Shown piece by piece: positions 1 to 8,556 of a stretch of 11,610 nucleotides of DNA. A program made the translations under genes and the position numbers. Source of the DNA: Kiritimatiellales bacterium (lineage in GTDB: Bacteria; Verrucomicrobiota; Kiritimatiellia; Kiritimatiellales; Tichowtungiaceae); the NCBI GenBank assembly GCA_028692515.1, contig JAQUXG010000029.1:1-11610 (forward strand). Direction: 5' to 3'. The notes below the pieces were generated by a model. It was not told the DNA's origin and searched no databases. It saw nothing but the letters and a program-made list of their open reading frames with translations. Within the stretch, counting starts at the first letter, position 1, and each line of letters begins with the position of its first letter.

Positions 1-561
1 CCGCAGTCGGTCGGCCCGGCCATTCCCGGAGTCGAAATGAAAATTACGAACGAAACCGGCGATGAACTGCCGCACGGCACCGTCGGCGAAATCTGCGTGC
101 GCGGCCCGAACGTGATGAAGGGCTACTGGAAACAGCCGGAAGAAACCGCCAAGTCGTTCTTCGGCGAATGGTTCCGCACCGGCGACCTCGGCACGGAGGA
201 CGACGACCACTATTTCTACATTGTCGACCGCATCAAGGACATGGTCATCGTCAACGGCATGAACGTCTATCCGCGCGTCGTCGAAGAGATCCTTTACAAA
301 CACGAAGAGGTGCGCGAAGCGGCGGTAGTGGGTCAGCCGCACAAACTGCACGGCGAAATTCCGGTGGCGTATATCTCGCTCAAAGAAGGGTTCCAATGTT
401 TGGAAAAAGATATCCGCCGGTTCTGTATGCTGCACCTCGGACGCCATGAAATTCCCAGAAAGATTATTTTCATGACCGAACTGCCGAAAAATGCGGCAGG
501 TAAAATTGTGAAGCGTGAGCTGCGCAAAGCGGGTGAAACCGAACGGGGAGTGGATTTATGA
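1..561 (+). CDS. AMP-forming acyl-CoA synthetase/ligase, C-terminal part (5' end outside window)
   Basis: The reading frame is open from base 1 and ends in TGA at 559-561, so only about the last 186 residues are visible; the ATG at 37 is internal. The visible part is the end of the large domain plus the small C-terminal domain of the ANL (acyl-CoA synthetase) superfamily. It shows the WFRTGDLG segment, the hinge YIVDRIKDMVIVNGMNVYP, and the terminal PKNAAGKIVKREL motif, whose lysine is the family's adenylation lysine. These enzymes activate a carboxylic acid to an acyl-adenylate and then load it on CoA. The hinge and NVYP segment resemble long-chain fatty-acid CoA ligases, but the substrate-determining part is missing, so the substrate is not assigned. 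The stop codon overlaps the next gene's start (ATGA), indicating one transcript with translational coupling. A TTCCA-N5-TGGAA dyad lies inside the gene at 391-405. Confidence 0.93.
   Translation, partial: PQSVGPAIPGVEMKITNETGDELPHGTVGEICVRGPNVMKGYWKQPEETAKSFFGEWFRTGDLGTEDDDHYFYIVDRIKDMVIVNGMNVYPRVVEEILYKHEEVREAAVVGQPHKLHGEIPVAYISLKEGFQCLEKDIRRFCMLHLGRHEIPRKIIFMTELPKNAAGKIVKRELRKAGETERGVDL
391..405. repeat. TTCCA-N5-TGGAA dyad, copy inside the ligase gene
   Basis: The sequence TTCCAATGTTTGGAA has perfect 5-bp half-sites and a 5-bp centre matching the R-NNN-Y pattern of the other copies. It lies within the coding sequence, where it encodes part of Gly-Phe-Gln-Cys-Leu-Glu-Lys. The element is short, so this copy alone could be chance; it is listed because six identical-architecture copies occur elsewhere in the window. 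Confidence 0.6.
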
Positions 562-1730
562 ACTTGAAAATTGATCAAAAACAGGCGGTTCAAAACCTGA
601 TGGAGCTACTGGCTGCGGATGGCCCGAGCTGCGGCGAAGGCCCTGTCGCGAACGTGGTCAAACAGCAATTGCTGGCGGCAGGTTGCGATCCCAAGTGGAT
701 CCGTGAAAATGTCAGCAAAAAGCGGCTTCCGAAAGAGTTCACCATCGGTAATCTGGTCATAAAAATCCCCGGTACCGTCAAAGCGCCGCGCCTGATGTTC
801 TCCGCCCACCTCGACACCGTACCGATCTGCCGCGGCGCGGTGCCGGTTAAAAAAGGCAACCGGATTGTTCCTCAAGGAAAAACCGGACTAGGCGGCGACA
901 ACCGCGCTTCCGTGGCGACTATCGTTACCATGGCGCAAACCATTCTGAAAAACGACCTGCCCCGTCCGCCGCTCACCCTGCTTTTTCCGGTCGGCGAAGA
1001 AAACGGACTGCACGGCGCGAAAGCGTTTGAAGCCGCCGAAGGTGGCAATCCGGCGATGTGTTTTAACATCGACGGAAGCGGCGAACGCGGCGGCGTGATC
1101 GGCGCGCTCGGCGCGATCCGCTGGGAAGCGACCGTACGCGGGAAAAGCGTCCATGCGGCAGTGAACCCCGAGGGCGGCGTTTCATCGGCCATTATCGCAG
1201 CCAATGCCATTGCGTGGCTGAAGGCCAACGGATGGTTCGGACGGATCAATAAAGGAACGGTCAAAGGCACCGCCAACGTCGGCACGCTCAAAGGCGGTGA
1301 AGTGGATAATCAGGTGATGGACAATCTGCTAGTCACCGGTGAATGGCGAAGCCACAGCCCGTCGTCGCTGAAAAAAATTTCCAAGGTTTGGAAAACCGCG
1401 TTTGAAAAAGCCGCGCGCGAACTGAAAAATAATCAGGGCGAATGCGGATCGGTCGAGTTTTTTACCGCCAGTGACTACCGCAGTTTCCGGCTGAAAACCG
1501 GCGAGCCGGTGGTGAAGCGTTTTCTGAAAGCCGCGCCTCTGGCGGGGCGCAAGGCATACACCGAAGTCATCAGCGCCGGGCTCGATGCCAATATTCTGAA
1601 CGAAAAAGGCATTCCGACCATCACCTTCGATGCCGGCAACCACAACGCGCACGACCTGAACGAATACGTTGATATCCCGCGTTATCTCGAAGCCTGCAAA
1701 CTGGCGACGAGTTTGGCCACAGAACTGTAA
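558..1730 (+). CDS. M20-family zinc aminopeptidase, PepT-like
   Basis: A complete 390-residue metallopeptidase of clan MH, family M20. Visible motifs are HLDTV (metal ligand H84, catalytic-site D86), GGDNRAS (bridging metal ligand D114), the GEEN pair (E147 general base, E148 ligand), NIDGSG (D172 ligand), and a C-terminal NAHDLNEYV with ligand H365. The central part, about residues 185-295, is the lid/dimerisation domain, with H199 in the position of the conserved lid histidine. The order and length fit PepT/tripeptidase-like members; related carboxypeptidase or deacylase activities on N-acyl amino acids are possible. There is no signal peptide, so it is cytoplasmic. The ATG at 558 overlaps the upstream ligase stop by 4 bp, which fixes the start. 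The gene is convergent with the hybrid kinase gene, and I see no canonical terminator in the 59-bp gap. It carries an internal TTCCA-N5-TGGAA dyad at 1379-1393. Confidence 0.92.
   Translation: MNLKIDQKQAVQNLMELLAADGPSCGEGPVANVVKQQLLAAGCDPKWIRENVSKKRLPKEFTIGNLVIKIPGTVKAPRLMFSAHLDTVPICRGAVPVKKGNRIVPQGKTGLGGDNRASVATIVTMAQTILKNDLPRPPLTLLFPVGEENGLHGAKAFEAAEGGNPAMCFNIDGSGERGGVIGALGAIRWEATVRGKSVHAAVNPEGGVSSAIIAANAIAWLKANGWFGRINKGTVKGTANVGTLKGGEVDNQVMDNLLVTGEWRSHSPSSLKKISKVWKTAFEKAARELKNNQGECGSVEFFTASDYRSFRLKTGEPVVKRFLKAAPLAGRKAYTEVISAGLDANILNEKGIPTITFDAGNHNAHDLNEYVDIPRYLEACKLATSLATEL
1379..1393. repeat. TTCCA-N5-TGGAA dyad, copy inside the M20 peptidase gene
   Basis: The sequence is TTCCAAGGTTTGGAA with A/T extensions on both sides. 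Over 17 bp (1378-1394) it is identical to the reverse complement of the third dyad in the cluster at 8485-8501. It lies in the part of the gene encoding Lys-Ile-Ser-Lys-Val-Trp-Lys, in the lid domain. Confidence 0.65.
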
Positions 1731-1789
1731 ATACCAACCGCCGATGTTTTTTGGACGCACGCGACTCATTGGTTAAAGAGAAGCGTCGC

Positions 1790-4654
1790 TCAAGTCTGTT
1801 TTCCGGGAGAAACTTTTTGCAAGATCTCAATTAAATCTTCCAGCCGCACCGGTTTCGTCAGGTAGTCAAACATGCCGCACGTCATACCCTCATCTCGGCT
1901 TTCCTGCAACGCGTGGGCGGTCATGGCCACAATCTTCGGGCTGTTTTCCGGCAGATAGCGCTTCCGTAGTTCCATCGTCGCTTCTATCCCGTCCATTATT
2001 GGCATTTGAATATCCATTAAAATCAGGTCGTAGTGCTTACGTTCCACCGCCTCAAGAACCTCACATCCGTTTTTAACCAAATCCGCCTTGTAGCCCACCC
2101 GTTCCAGCATTTTCAAGGCGACTTTCTGATTTACCTGATTGTCCTCCGCTAACAGTATTTCCAGCGGATTGGTAAGCCCAAGTGTGTGATTGACCTGTAT
2201 CTCTTGCGGATGAGTGAGTCTCTCTGTGGTTTTGTGCTCTACTAAATTCGCCAGAGCCTCCATCAAAAACTCCGGTTTTACCGGTTTGCATAACCAGTCA
2301 TCCGCGACCTGCTTGTCGTGGCTCACCCGATGCGTAATTGAGCTGAGTATCAGAATGGGCAGATTACTGAATTCAATCCGTTTTCGTAAATTTTCGGCCA
2401 ACATTTCTCCGTCCATGTCCGGCATCATCATATCCAGAACCGCCATATCCAGTTTGCCCAAACTACTCAAATGCGTCAGTGCATCCTGTCCCGACGTAAA
2501 GACCAGCGGAATCATTTTCCATTTTTTAAGCTGATACTCAAGAATCCGCAGGTTTGTCTTGTTATCATCAACCACCAGTATCCGCTGACCTTGCAATACG
2601 TTTAGATTGATCCTCGTTCGGGCCTCCTCGTTGTTCGACGCGGGTTTGAGTAAAATATGAAACTTAAATTCGCTGCCTTTTTTCAGATCGCTGTGGACAT
2701 CAATGTCGCCCCCCATCATTTCAATCAATTTTTTGCAGATCGACAGCCCCAGCCCGGTTCCTCCGTATTTGCGAGTGGTTGAAGCATCTGCCTGTTCGAA
2801 CGGCTGAAATATCTTTTTCGCCGTTTCAGTGTTCATTCCAATGCCAGTGTCTGTTACCGAAAAATTGATGCGATACTTTGTCTCATCGAACGCATTCCCC
2901 GCAATTCTCACAATGACCTCGCCCACCTCCGTGAACTTAATGGAATTACTCAGGAGATTAAGCAGAACCTGCCGCAAACGAGGAGCATCCCCGACAAATA
3001 TTTGGGGTATATCGCCGGTCGTGGAATAAGCCAGCTCCAGCCCCTTCTCGGCGGCTTTCGGCGCAACAATGTCCAGCGCAGTCTCCACACAATGGGTCAG
3101 ATTAAAGGGTACTGATTCGAGTTCCAGCCGCCCGGCCTCAATCTTGGATAAATCAAGAATATCATTAACCAGCGTGAGCAAAGCGTCGCCGCTGGTTTGA
3201 ATGGTTTCGACGAAATCTCGCTGTTCTAAACTCATCGGCGAGTCCGCCAGCAGCGAAGTCATACCAATTACCGCATTGAGAGGAGTCCGGATTTCATGAC
3301 TCATATTGGCCAGAAAAGTGCTTTTTGCCCTCGCCGCATTTTCGGCCGCTTTTTCGGCCTCTTCAGCCCTCTGTTTCGCTATAATCAGTAGCTGTTCGTT
3401 TTCAACCTGCTGGGTAATGTCACGGGAAATACCCGCGACCCCAATTACTTCATCTTTTTCGTTATAGATCGGACATTTAATGGCTTCAACATATCTGGTT
3501 TCCCCGGCTGGGGAAACGTGGCTTTCACGCATACGCGTTACTTTACCCTCTGCCATTTGTTCTTGTTCTTTGTCGTACAATTGCTGTCCGAGCGGGGCAG
3601 GGAAAAAATCAATATCTGTTTTTCCGATCACCTTATCAAGGGATGAGGACTCCTTTGCCTTAAGCCAAGCCTTGTTTCCGCCAAGTATTCTGGACTGACG
3701 GTCTTTATAATAAATCCGGTCTTCAAGGTTATCGAAAATTGTTCGAATAATGGCTGTGTTTTTCTCCGCTTCCTGTCTGGCTCGGATTAGCGCTTCTTCA
3801 TGGGTTACCTGTTGCGTAATATCTAAACCAATTCCAACCAGACTGAAAACAGTACCCTGTTCGTTTTTCAGCGGAATTTTTGTCGTTAAAAACCAGGCCT
3901 CCCCGCCATCCGGACTACGTCCCTTCTCTTTAATATTCGATAGGGATTCTCCGGACTGAATCAGCTCCTGTTCCTCGTCGTAAATTTTCTGTGCAAGGTG
4001 TTTTGGATAATAATCGAAGTCTGTTTTCCCCAGCATATCTTCTGGAGATTCTTCATGCATTCCCTCGGCCAACTTTTTATTTGCCAGAAGAAACCGGCTC
4101 TCAGAATCCTTGATATAAATGCAGGCGGGCAAGCTGTCGATAAGCGTTTCCATCTGAATGATTTCCCGCTTCCGCCGAACCTCTGCTTCTTTTATTGAAA
4201 AAATATTGGCAAAAAATATCGAAAAAATACGGAAAACCTCGATGGAGTTCTCCTTCAACGGTTTTTTATCCGCGAAGTTGTCCGCCATCAAATAGCCTAA
4301 TGGATGGCCATCTGCTGCGGTTATGGAAACACAAAGACAGTCGGCAAGACCCAAAACCGTCCCTTGCAAATCCATCAATTCAACATTTTGACAAATCTCC
4401 GCGGTTTGTCCGCAGGCGGCGGCAGCCTCCGTGATCCGGTTTGACTGCTCTCTGGTTTCAATGGGCTGATCTAGACCATAGAACCCATAAAATGAGCCGG
4501 CATGATCTAAGGGCGTTTCGTTTAAACAAATTGAAACCCTCTCGTAATATAAACACTCCTTGATTAATCGTATCCCCGTCTGACATATCTCCCGAACCGT
4601 TCCGGCGGTTTGAATCTGACTGCAAATGTCGACTATAGTTCTAAGTTGTTTCAC
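1790..4654 (-). CDS. Soluble hybrid sensor histidine kinase, GAF-PAS-PAS-HisKA-HATPase-REC-REC
   Basis: A 954-residue cytoplasmic hybrid kinase with no signal peptide or membrane segment. Approximate domains are a GAF-like sensor (1-165), two PAS_4-type domains (170-290 and 300-420, each ending in DITQQV), a short Ala/Glu-rich coiled coil, HisKA with phospho-acceptor H453 in SHEIRTPLN, and HATPase_c (about 555-670) with an N box [18 protein letters not shown] and GGTGLGL. Two receiver domains follow: REC1 with D741 in [10 protein letters not shown] and REC2 with D881 in [11 protein letters not shown]. Both keep the acidic pocket, the Ser/Thr and the Lys, so both look phosphorylatable. No HPt domain follows, so a separate HPt protein or phospho-regulator is expected. 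The frame is open up to a TTG at 4684, but I place the start at GTG 4654 because AAGGAG lies 6 nt before it. The signal sensed is unknown. There is no output domain other than the receivers. Confidence 0.93.
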   Translation of the reverse strand: MKQLRTIVDICSQIQTAGTVREICQTGIRLIKECLYYERVSICLNETPLDHAGSFYGFYGLDQPIETREQSNRITEAAAACGQTAEICQNVELMDLQGTVLGLADCLCVSITAADGHPLGYLMADNFADKKPLKENSIEVFRIFSIFFANIFSIKEAEVRRKREIIQMETLIDSLPACIYIKDSESRFLLANKKLAEGMHEESPEDMLGKTDFDYYPKHLAQKIYDEEQELIQSGESLSNIKEKGRSPDGGEAWFLTTKIPLKNEQGTVFSLVGIGLDITQQVTHEEALIRARQEAEKNTAIIRTIFDNLEDRIYYKDRQSRILGGNKAWLKAKESSSLDKVIGKTDIDFFPAPLGQQLYDKEQEQMAEGKVTRMRESHVSPAGETRYVEAIKCPIYNEKDEVIGVAGISRDITQQVENEQLLIIAKQRAEEAEKAAENAARAKSTFLANMSHEIRTPLNAVIGMTSLLADSPMSLEQRDFVETIQTSGDALLTLVNDILDLSKIEAGRLELESVPFNLTHCVETALDIVAPKAAEKGLELAYSTTGDIPQIFVGDAPRLRQVLLNLLSNSIKFTEVGEVIVRIAGNAFDETKYRINFSVTDTGIGMNTETAKKIFQPFEQADASTTRKYGGTGLGLSICKKLIEMMGGDIDVHSDLKKGSEFKFHILLKPASNNEEARTRINLNVLQGQRILVVDDNKTNLRILEYQLKKWKMIPLVFTSGQDALTHLSSLGKLDMAVLDMMMPDMDGEMLAENLRKRIEFSNLPILILSSITHRVSHDKQVADDWLCKPVKPEFLMEALANLVEHKTTERLTHPQEIQVNHTLGLTNPLEILLAEDNQVNQKVALKMLERVGYKADLVKNGCEVLEAVERKHYDLILMDIQMPIMDGIEATMELRKRYLPENSPKIVAMTAHALQESRDEGMTCGMFDYLTKPVRLEDLIEILQKVSPGKQT

Positions 4655-4660
4655 AGAATT

Positions 4661-4666
4661 CTCCTT
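4661..4666 (-). promoter_or_regulatory. Shine-Dalgarno AAGGAG deciding the GTG start of the GAF-PAS hybrid kinase
   Basis: On the minus strand AAGGAG is followed by 6 nt and then GTG at 4654-4652. This is a near-ideal ribosome binding site. The alternative in-frame TTG at 4684 lies upstream of this site and has no comparable site of its own, and the extra ten residues it would add do not resemble GAF sequence. Confidence 0.75.
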
Positions 4667-4931
4667 AGGTTTCTCCGCACACAAGCCATCCAGCCGAGCC
4701 AGTTCAAAACGATCGGCTCACCTTGCCTTCAAGAATTGAAATACTCAATCTGTATTTGCACCCGCTTGCAAGATACAACCCTGTTTCCAGACAACGGCGC
4801 AGCCCCGCTTGTAACTGAAAACAAACCTTCTCTTACTTGCAGCATTCCGGCTAAAGTTTCCGATATTTCAGAATCCGGTTCGGGCGAAATTTGGTTTGTG
4901 GAAAAAGTCTGCGATCCGTCAAAATAGAAAC
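4667..4931. other. Intergenic region between the hybrid kinase start and tRNA-Ser; two small dyads, no gene
   Basis: I see no convincing gene here. It must hold the minus-strand promoter of the hybrid kinase, but no good -35/-10 pair stands out. Two short inverted repeats could be operator-like: ATTGA-N5-TCAAT at 4735-4749 and TTGCA-N6-TGCAA at 4756-4771. Dyads this short are common by chance, so their role is conjecture. Confidence 0.3.
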
Positions 4932-4959
4932 TTGTTTTTGCGGTGACGGTCTTTATGAT
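4932..4959 (+). promoter_or_regulatory. Candidate sigma70-type promoter of tRNA-Ser
   Basis: TTGTTT (4932-4937) is followed after 16 bp by TATGAT (4954-4959), a five-of-six match to the -10 consensus, placed about 15 bp before the mature tRNA 5' end. Transcription would begin only a few bases before the tRNA. An inverted repeat GTGACG-N12-CGTCAC (4943-4966) brackets the -10 element. Confidence 0.5.
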
Positions 4960-4974
4960 GCGTCACTCTTTTCC

Positions 4975-5087
<113 letters not shown>

Positions 5088-5163
5088 AAAGAGGGATGAG
5101 AACTCCAGAGGTCACGCCGAGCCCGTCGGGCACGCCAGCCCCCTGCTCCTTTGACAGTGAGCA

Positions 5164-8100
5164 CTAGGCTTTTTCAGCTCCGCAGTACTTCTGAAGAACC
5201 GCCACGAGGCTCTCCATATGAACGGGTTTGGAGAGATAGTCATCCATGCCGGCGTCGATACATTTCTGGCGATCCTCTTTAAGCGCGTGCGCGGTCATGG
5301 CGACGATCGGGATGTCGCGAATCTCCCCGACCATCTGACGGATAGCCTGGGTGGTTTCAAAACCGTCCATGATGGGCATCTGGCAGTCCATAAAAATCAG
5401 ATCAAACTGCTTGAGTGCAATCTGCTCAAGCGCCCGCGCGCCGTTGGGCGCGACGGTTACGGTGCAACCGGTCTTTTTGATCATGGCGGTGGCCACCTTC
5501 TGATTCACCAGATTATCTTCAACCAGAAGAATCTGAGCGTTGATCTGTTTCGGTTTTTCCGGCACCGGAGCAACAACCGCGACAGGCACATCGGTCTCCA
5601 CAGCGCCCAGTTTGAGATTGAATTGGAAGGTGGTTCCTTTATCGACTTCACTGGACACACTGATTTTACCCCCCATTAACCCGACCAGCTGACGGGTGAT
5701 GGCCAGTCCGAGACCGGCTCCGCCGTATTTACGTTTAGAGGATGTGTCGCCCTGTGTGAATTTGTCAAAGATGCGCTCCTGCAGGTCGGATGTCATACCG
5801 ATTCCAGTATCTTTCACGTCCGCCAGAATATTCCAGCCGTCGCCGTCCCGTTCCGCCTGCATGCGGATCTGGATGTGACCGTCATGAGTAAATTTGAGTG
5901 CATTACCCACCAGATTGATCAGAATCTGACGAACCCGCCCGGAGTCACCAAGCAGCTGCTTCGGCATGCTGTCGTGGATAGCGATCGAGAGATTGACTCC
6001 CTTGCGGCCGGCACGGTCGGCGAAAAGCAGAACTACTTTTTCAACCGTTTCGCGCATACAGAACGGTTCAGGATGCAAACGAACCTCCCCGGCTTCAATA
6101 CGGGAAATGTCGAGCAGCTCGTCGATGATGCGCATCAGCTCCTTGGTGGATTCCATGATGGTCTGGATGCTGTCACGCTGATCCGCAGTCAGTTCGGTTT
6201 CGAGAAGTAACGTCGTCATACCCATGACACCGTTCATCGGGGTGCGGATTTCATGACTCATATTGGCAAGAAACTCGCTCTTGGCGCGGCTGGCCCGCTC
6301 GGCATATTCCTTGGCCTTCACCAGCTCTTCGCTGGCGTGTTTCAGTTCGGAAAGATCGACATCGATGACATACATTTCCCATTCACCGCGCTGGTTACGC
6401 GTGGCGAGGCGGCTGGAGTAGACCGCCACCTGCCGCCCGTCTGCCGTGCGTTTCATCATTTCGCCGGAAGGAATCGGTTCGCCGGTTTTCACCCAGTCGT
6501 CAAATGCCTTGACCCGTTCTTCGCGCTGGTCGAGCGGAAACACCAGATCTTCGATTTTCTTCCCGAGAACATCTTTTTTGGAATACCCATAGAGTTCCTC
6601 ACTGGCGTGATTCCAGAAAATGGCCTCGCGGTTGACGTTATACCCCTGCACAGCGATGTGCGGAATTTCTTCGAACAGGAAATGCAGCCGTTTTTCGCTC
6701 TCCTGCAGCGCTTCGTAAATGCGACGGCGCTCGGTGATGTCCTGACCCACGCTCTGAATTTCGACCACCTTGCCGGACTCGTCGAACACCGCGATGTTCT
6801 CCCACTGCACCCACGCGGTGCGGGTGCGGGCGCGCATCCGATGCTCAACCGCCACCACCCGTTCGCGTCGTGACACCAGTGACCCGGTCACTTTCTCCAA
6901 AATCGCCATGTCGTCATAATAAATATAGGAGTGAATGCTGTTACCGATCAGGTCACCGCGCAACCGGCCGACAAACCGGCAGAAGGCTTCGTTCACAAAG
7001 GTGAAGGTGCCTTCGGTATCCGTGCGGATAATAAAATTGCTCTGTGCCTCGATCAGTCCGCGGTAGCGCATTTCGCTTTCTTTGAGCGCCTGCTCGGACT
7101 GTTTGCGCTGGGTTATATCCCGCACCATCAGCATCACCGCCCGTTTACCGGAAAACCGCATGGTCGCCCCGATGATTTCCACAGGGACCACACGCCCGTC
7201 ACCGGCCAGAGAGACTCCATCGTACCGCTTCAGCTCCCCGGTGAACCATTTACTGAAATCACGTTTTACATCGTTTCTGGAGTCTTCCGGAACCAGATCA
7301 AGCATATTGCGTCCGATCAACTCGTTGTGGCCTAAATTATGGAATTCGCACGCCACCGGATTGGCGTCCAGAACGTTTCCGTTTTCATCTTCAATAAAAA
7401 TGGCATCGGGTGAGTTCTGAAAGATCGTGCGCAGACGTTCCTCGCTGTTGCGCAGTTGTTCGGTTTTTTCAAGCACGCGCCGGGACAGCCGGATGTCCCA
7501 CACCCAGAACAGCAAAACCGCGACCAGCAGAACTCCGATTCCGATGACGACATAGCGAATATAACGAACAGTCTGAAATCCAAGCGATGTATATTCGATT
7601 CCGGACCACTTGCGTTGAACCCGGTCGATCACTCCGCCGGCCTGCGCCCGCTCGACCGATTTACTTAAAATGGCAAGCAGGGTCTGATTGGTGCGGTCGA
7701 CCGCCATACAGCACTGACCGGTATAGAGAGGCCGTCCGACCTTTTTAACCCGCTCCATCCAGCTGTTCTGATAGAGGTAATAATAGACCACCTGTTCGTC
7801 GCCGATAATCGCGTCCGCCTGCCCCGTTGCAACCGCCGCAACAGCTTGTTTGAAGCTGGGTGTCGGCAGAATTCTGCAGTTAATGTTCTGTTGATGTAGA
7901 AACTCTTCAGCATAATCCTGTTCCGGCACAGCGACTGTTTTGCCGTTCAAATCAGAAAGCGTCTGGATATCCCCGGAAGCCGACGGAACAAAAATAGAGG
8001 CCGGAACCTTAAAAACAACCGGCGTGAATCCGAAATCGCGGGCCCTCTCGTCGCTGTAAAACAGACAGGTGACCACATCGCACATCCCGCTCAACACCGC

Positions 8101-8382
8101 CACGCGCGCCTCTTTGAGCGGCATGTGGTAAAACTCAGCAGTAAAGCCGGTGTTCGTCGCCAACCAGTTACCGACCTCAATCGCCATACCCAGCGGCGCG
8201 CCTTCCACGCCGATAAATTCAAACGGCGGATAATTTTCCGTACTGGCAAACCGGATCACCCCGTCGTGGTCGTTGAGCCAGGCCTGCTCCTGCGAAGTCA
8301 GCTGGATCGAGTCGGCCGAAGCAGAAGAAAAGAGAAGAAGGCAGCACGCTGCCGCAACACCTTTTGAGAAAAATCTGTGCAT
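5164..8382 (-). CDS. Membrane hybrid sensor histidine kinase with periplasmic solute-binding domain, SBP_bac_3-TM-PAS-PAS-PAS-HisKA-HATPase-REC
   Basis: A 1072-residue protein. Residues 1-23 form a signal peptide (hydrophobic ACCLLLF core, cleavage likely after SASA). Residues of about 36-268 form a family-3 periplasmic solute-binding domain: FASTENYPPFEF near the start, then GKTVAVPEQ and GQADAIIGDE. One membrane helix follows at about 274-297 (VVIGIGVLLVAVLLFWVW). Three PAS domains lie at about 313-430, 436-555 and 560-680. HisKA has phospho-acceptor H710 (SHEIRTPMN), HATPase_c has LINLVGNALKFT, DTGIGM and GGAGLGL, and REC has D999 in FMDCQMPIMDG. This is the BvgS/EvgS-like layout but with a single binding domain and no terminal HPt. 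A periplasmic amino-acid-like ligand is plausible, but the ligand cannot be read from sequence. The start is well fixed: an in-frame TAG lies four codons upstream. The Shine-Dalgarno is weak. Four TTCCA-N5-TGGAA dyads lie in the upstream gap. Confidence 0.95.
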   Translation of the reverse strand: MHRFFSKGVAAACCLLLFSSASADSIQLTSQEQAWLNDHDGVIRFASTENYPPFEFIGVEGAPLGMAIEVGNWLATNTGFTAEFYHMPLKEARVAVLSGMCDVVTCLFYSDERARDFGFTPVVFKVPASIFVPSASGDIQTLSDLNGKTVAVPEQDYAEEFLHQQNINCRILPTPSFKQAVAAVATGQADAIIGDEQVVYYYLYQNSWMERVKKVGRPLYTGQCCMAVDRTNQTLLAILSKSVERAQAGGVIDRVQRKWSGIEYTSLGFQTVRYIRYVVIGIGVLLVAVLLFWVWDIRLSRRVLEKTEQLRNSEERLRTIFQNSPDAIFIEDENGNVLDANPVACEFHNLGHNELIGRNMLDLVPEDSRNDVKRDFSKWFTGELKRYDGVSLAGDGRVVPVEIIGATMRFSGKRAVMLMVRDITQRKQSEQALKESEMRYRGLIEAQSNFIIRTDTEGTFTFVNEAFCRFVGRLRGDLIGNSIHSYIYYDDMAILEKVTGSLVSRRERVVAVEHRMRARTRTAWVQWENIAVFDESGKVVEIQSVGQDITERRRIYEALQESEKRLHFLFEEIPHIAVQGYNVNREAIFWNHASEELYGYSKKDVLGKKIEDLVFPLDQREERVKAFDDWVKTGEPIPSGEMMKRTADGRQVAVYSSRLATRNQRGEWEMYVIDVDLSELKHASEELVKAKEYAERASRAKSEFLANMSHEIRTPMNGVMGMTTLLLETELTADQRDSIQTIMESTKELMRIIDELLDISRIEAGEVRLHPEPFCMRETVEKVVLLFADRAGRKGVNLSIAIHDSMPKQLLGDSGRVRQILINLVGNALKFTHDGHIQIRMQAERDGDGWNILADVKDTGIGMTSDLQERIFDKFTQGDTSSKRKYGGAGLGLAITRQLVGLMGGKISVSSEVDKGTTFQFNLKLGAVETDVPVAVVAPVPEKPKQINAQILLVEDNLVNQKVATAMIKKTGCTVTVAPNGARALEQIALKQFDLIFMDCQMPIMDGFETTQAIRQMVGEIRDIPIVAMTAHALKEDRQKCIDAGMDDYLSKPVHMESLVAVLQKYCGAEKA

Positions 8383-8431
8383 GGCGGAAAACTATCGGTT
8401 TCCCCTCCACCCGTCGAGCGGGAAGAGCCTG

Positions 8432-8554
8432 TTTTCCAGAGTTTGGAAAATAATTTTCCAAGGTCTGGAAAAAACCGGCCGGAGTTTCCAAACCTTGGAA
8501 ATCTATGCAGCTACAAGCGGCAAACCGGCCCGAAAAGTTCCAGACATTGGAAAC
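8432..8554. repeat. Cluster of four TTCCA-N5-TGGAA dyads upstream of the periplasmic-sensor kinase gene
   Basis: Four perfect copies lie at 8434-8448, 8456-8470, 8486-8500 and 8538-8552, with centres GAGTT, AGGTC, AACCT and GACAT. The first two extend to TTTTCCA-N5-TGGAAAA. Centre-to-centre distances are 22, 30 and 52 bp, close to 2, 3 and 5 helical turns. The cluster fills most of the 174-bp gap between the gpmI stop and the kinase ATG, on the kinase's upstream side. Half-sites of neighbouring copies can also pair: TGGAAAA-TAA-TTTTCCA at 8444-8460 forms a compact hairpin. I could not identify a clear kinase promoter within it. Operator array, dispersed palindromic repeat and RNA-hairpin roles all remain possible. 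Confidence 0.8.
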
Positions 8555-8556
8555 TC

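Noticed and set aside
872..1291. A 139-codon antisense frame within the M20 peptidase gene
   Set aside because: It lies wholly opposite catalytic and lid-domain coding sequence, has Pro/Ser/Ala-rich composition, and has no ribosome binding site I can see.
5115..5135. GCCC-GTC-GGGC hairpin as a terminator for the periplasmic-sensor kinase gene
   Set aside because: The stem is only 4 bp and no T run follows it on the minus strand.
8432..8554. The four-dyad cluster as a CRISPR array or MITE
   Set aside because: Repeats are only 15 bp with variable centres, spacers are uneven (7, 15 and 37 bp), and there are no terminal inverted repeats, target duplications or cas genes.
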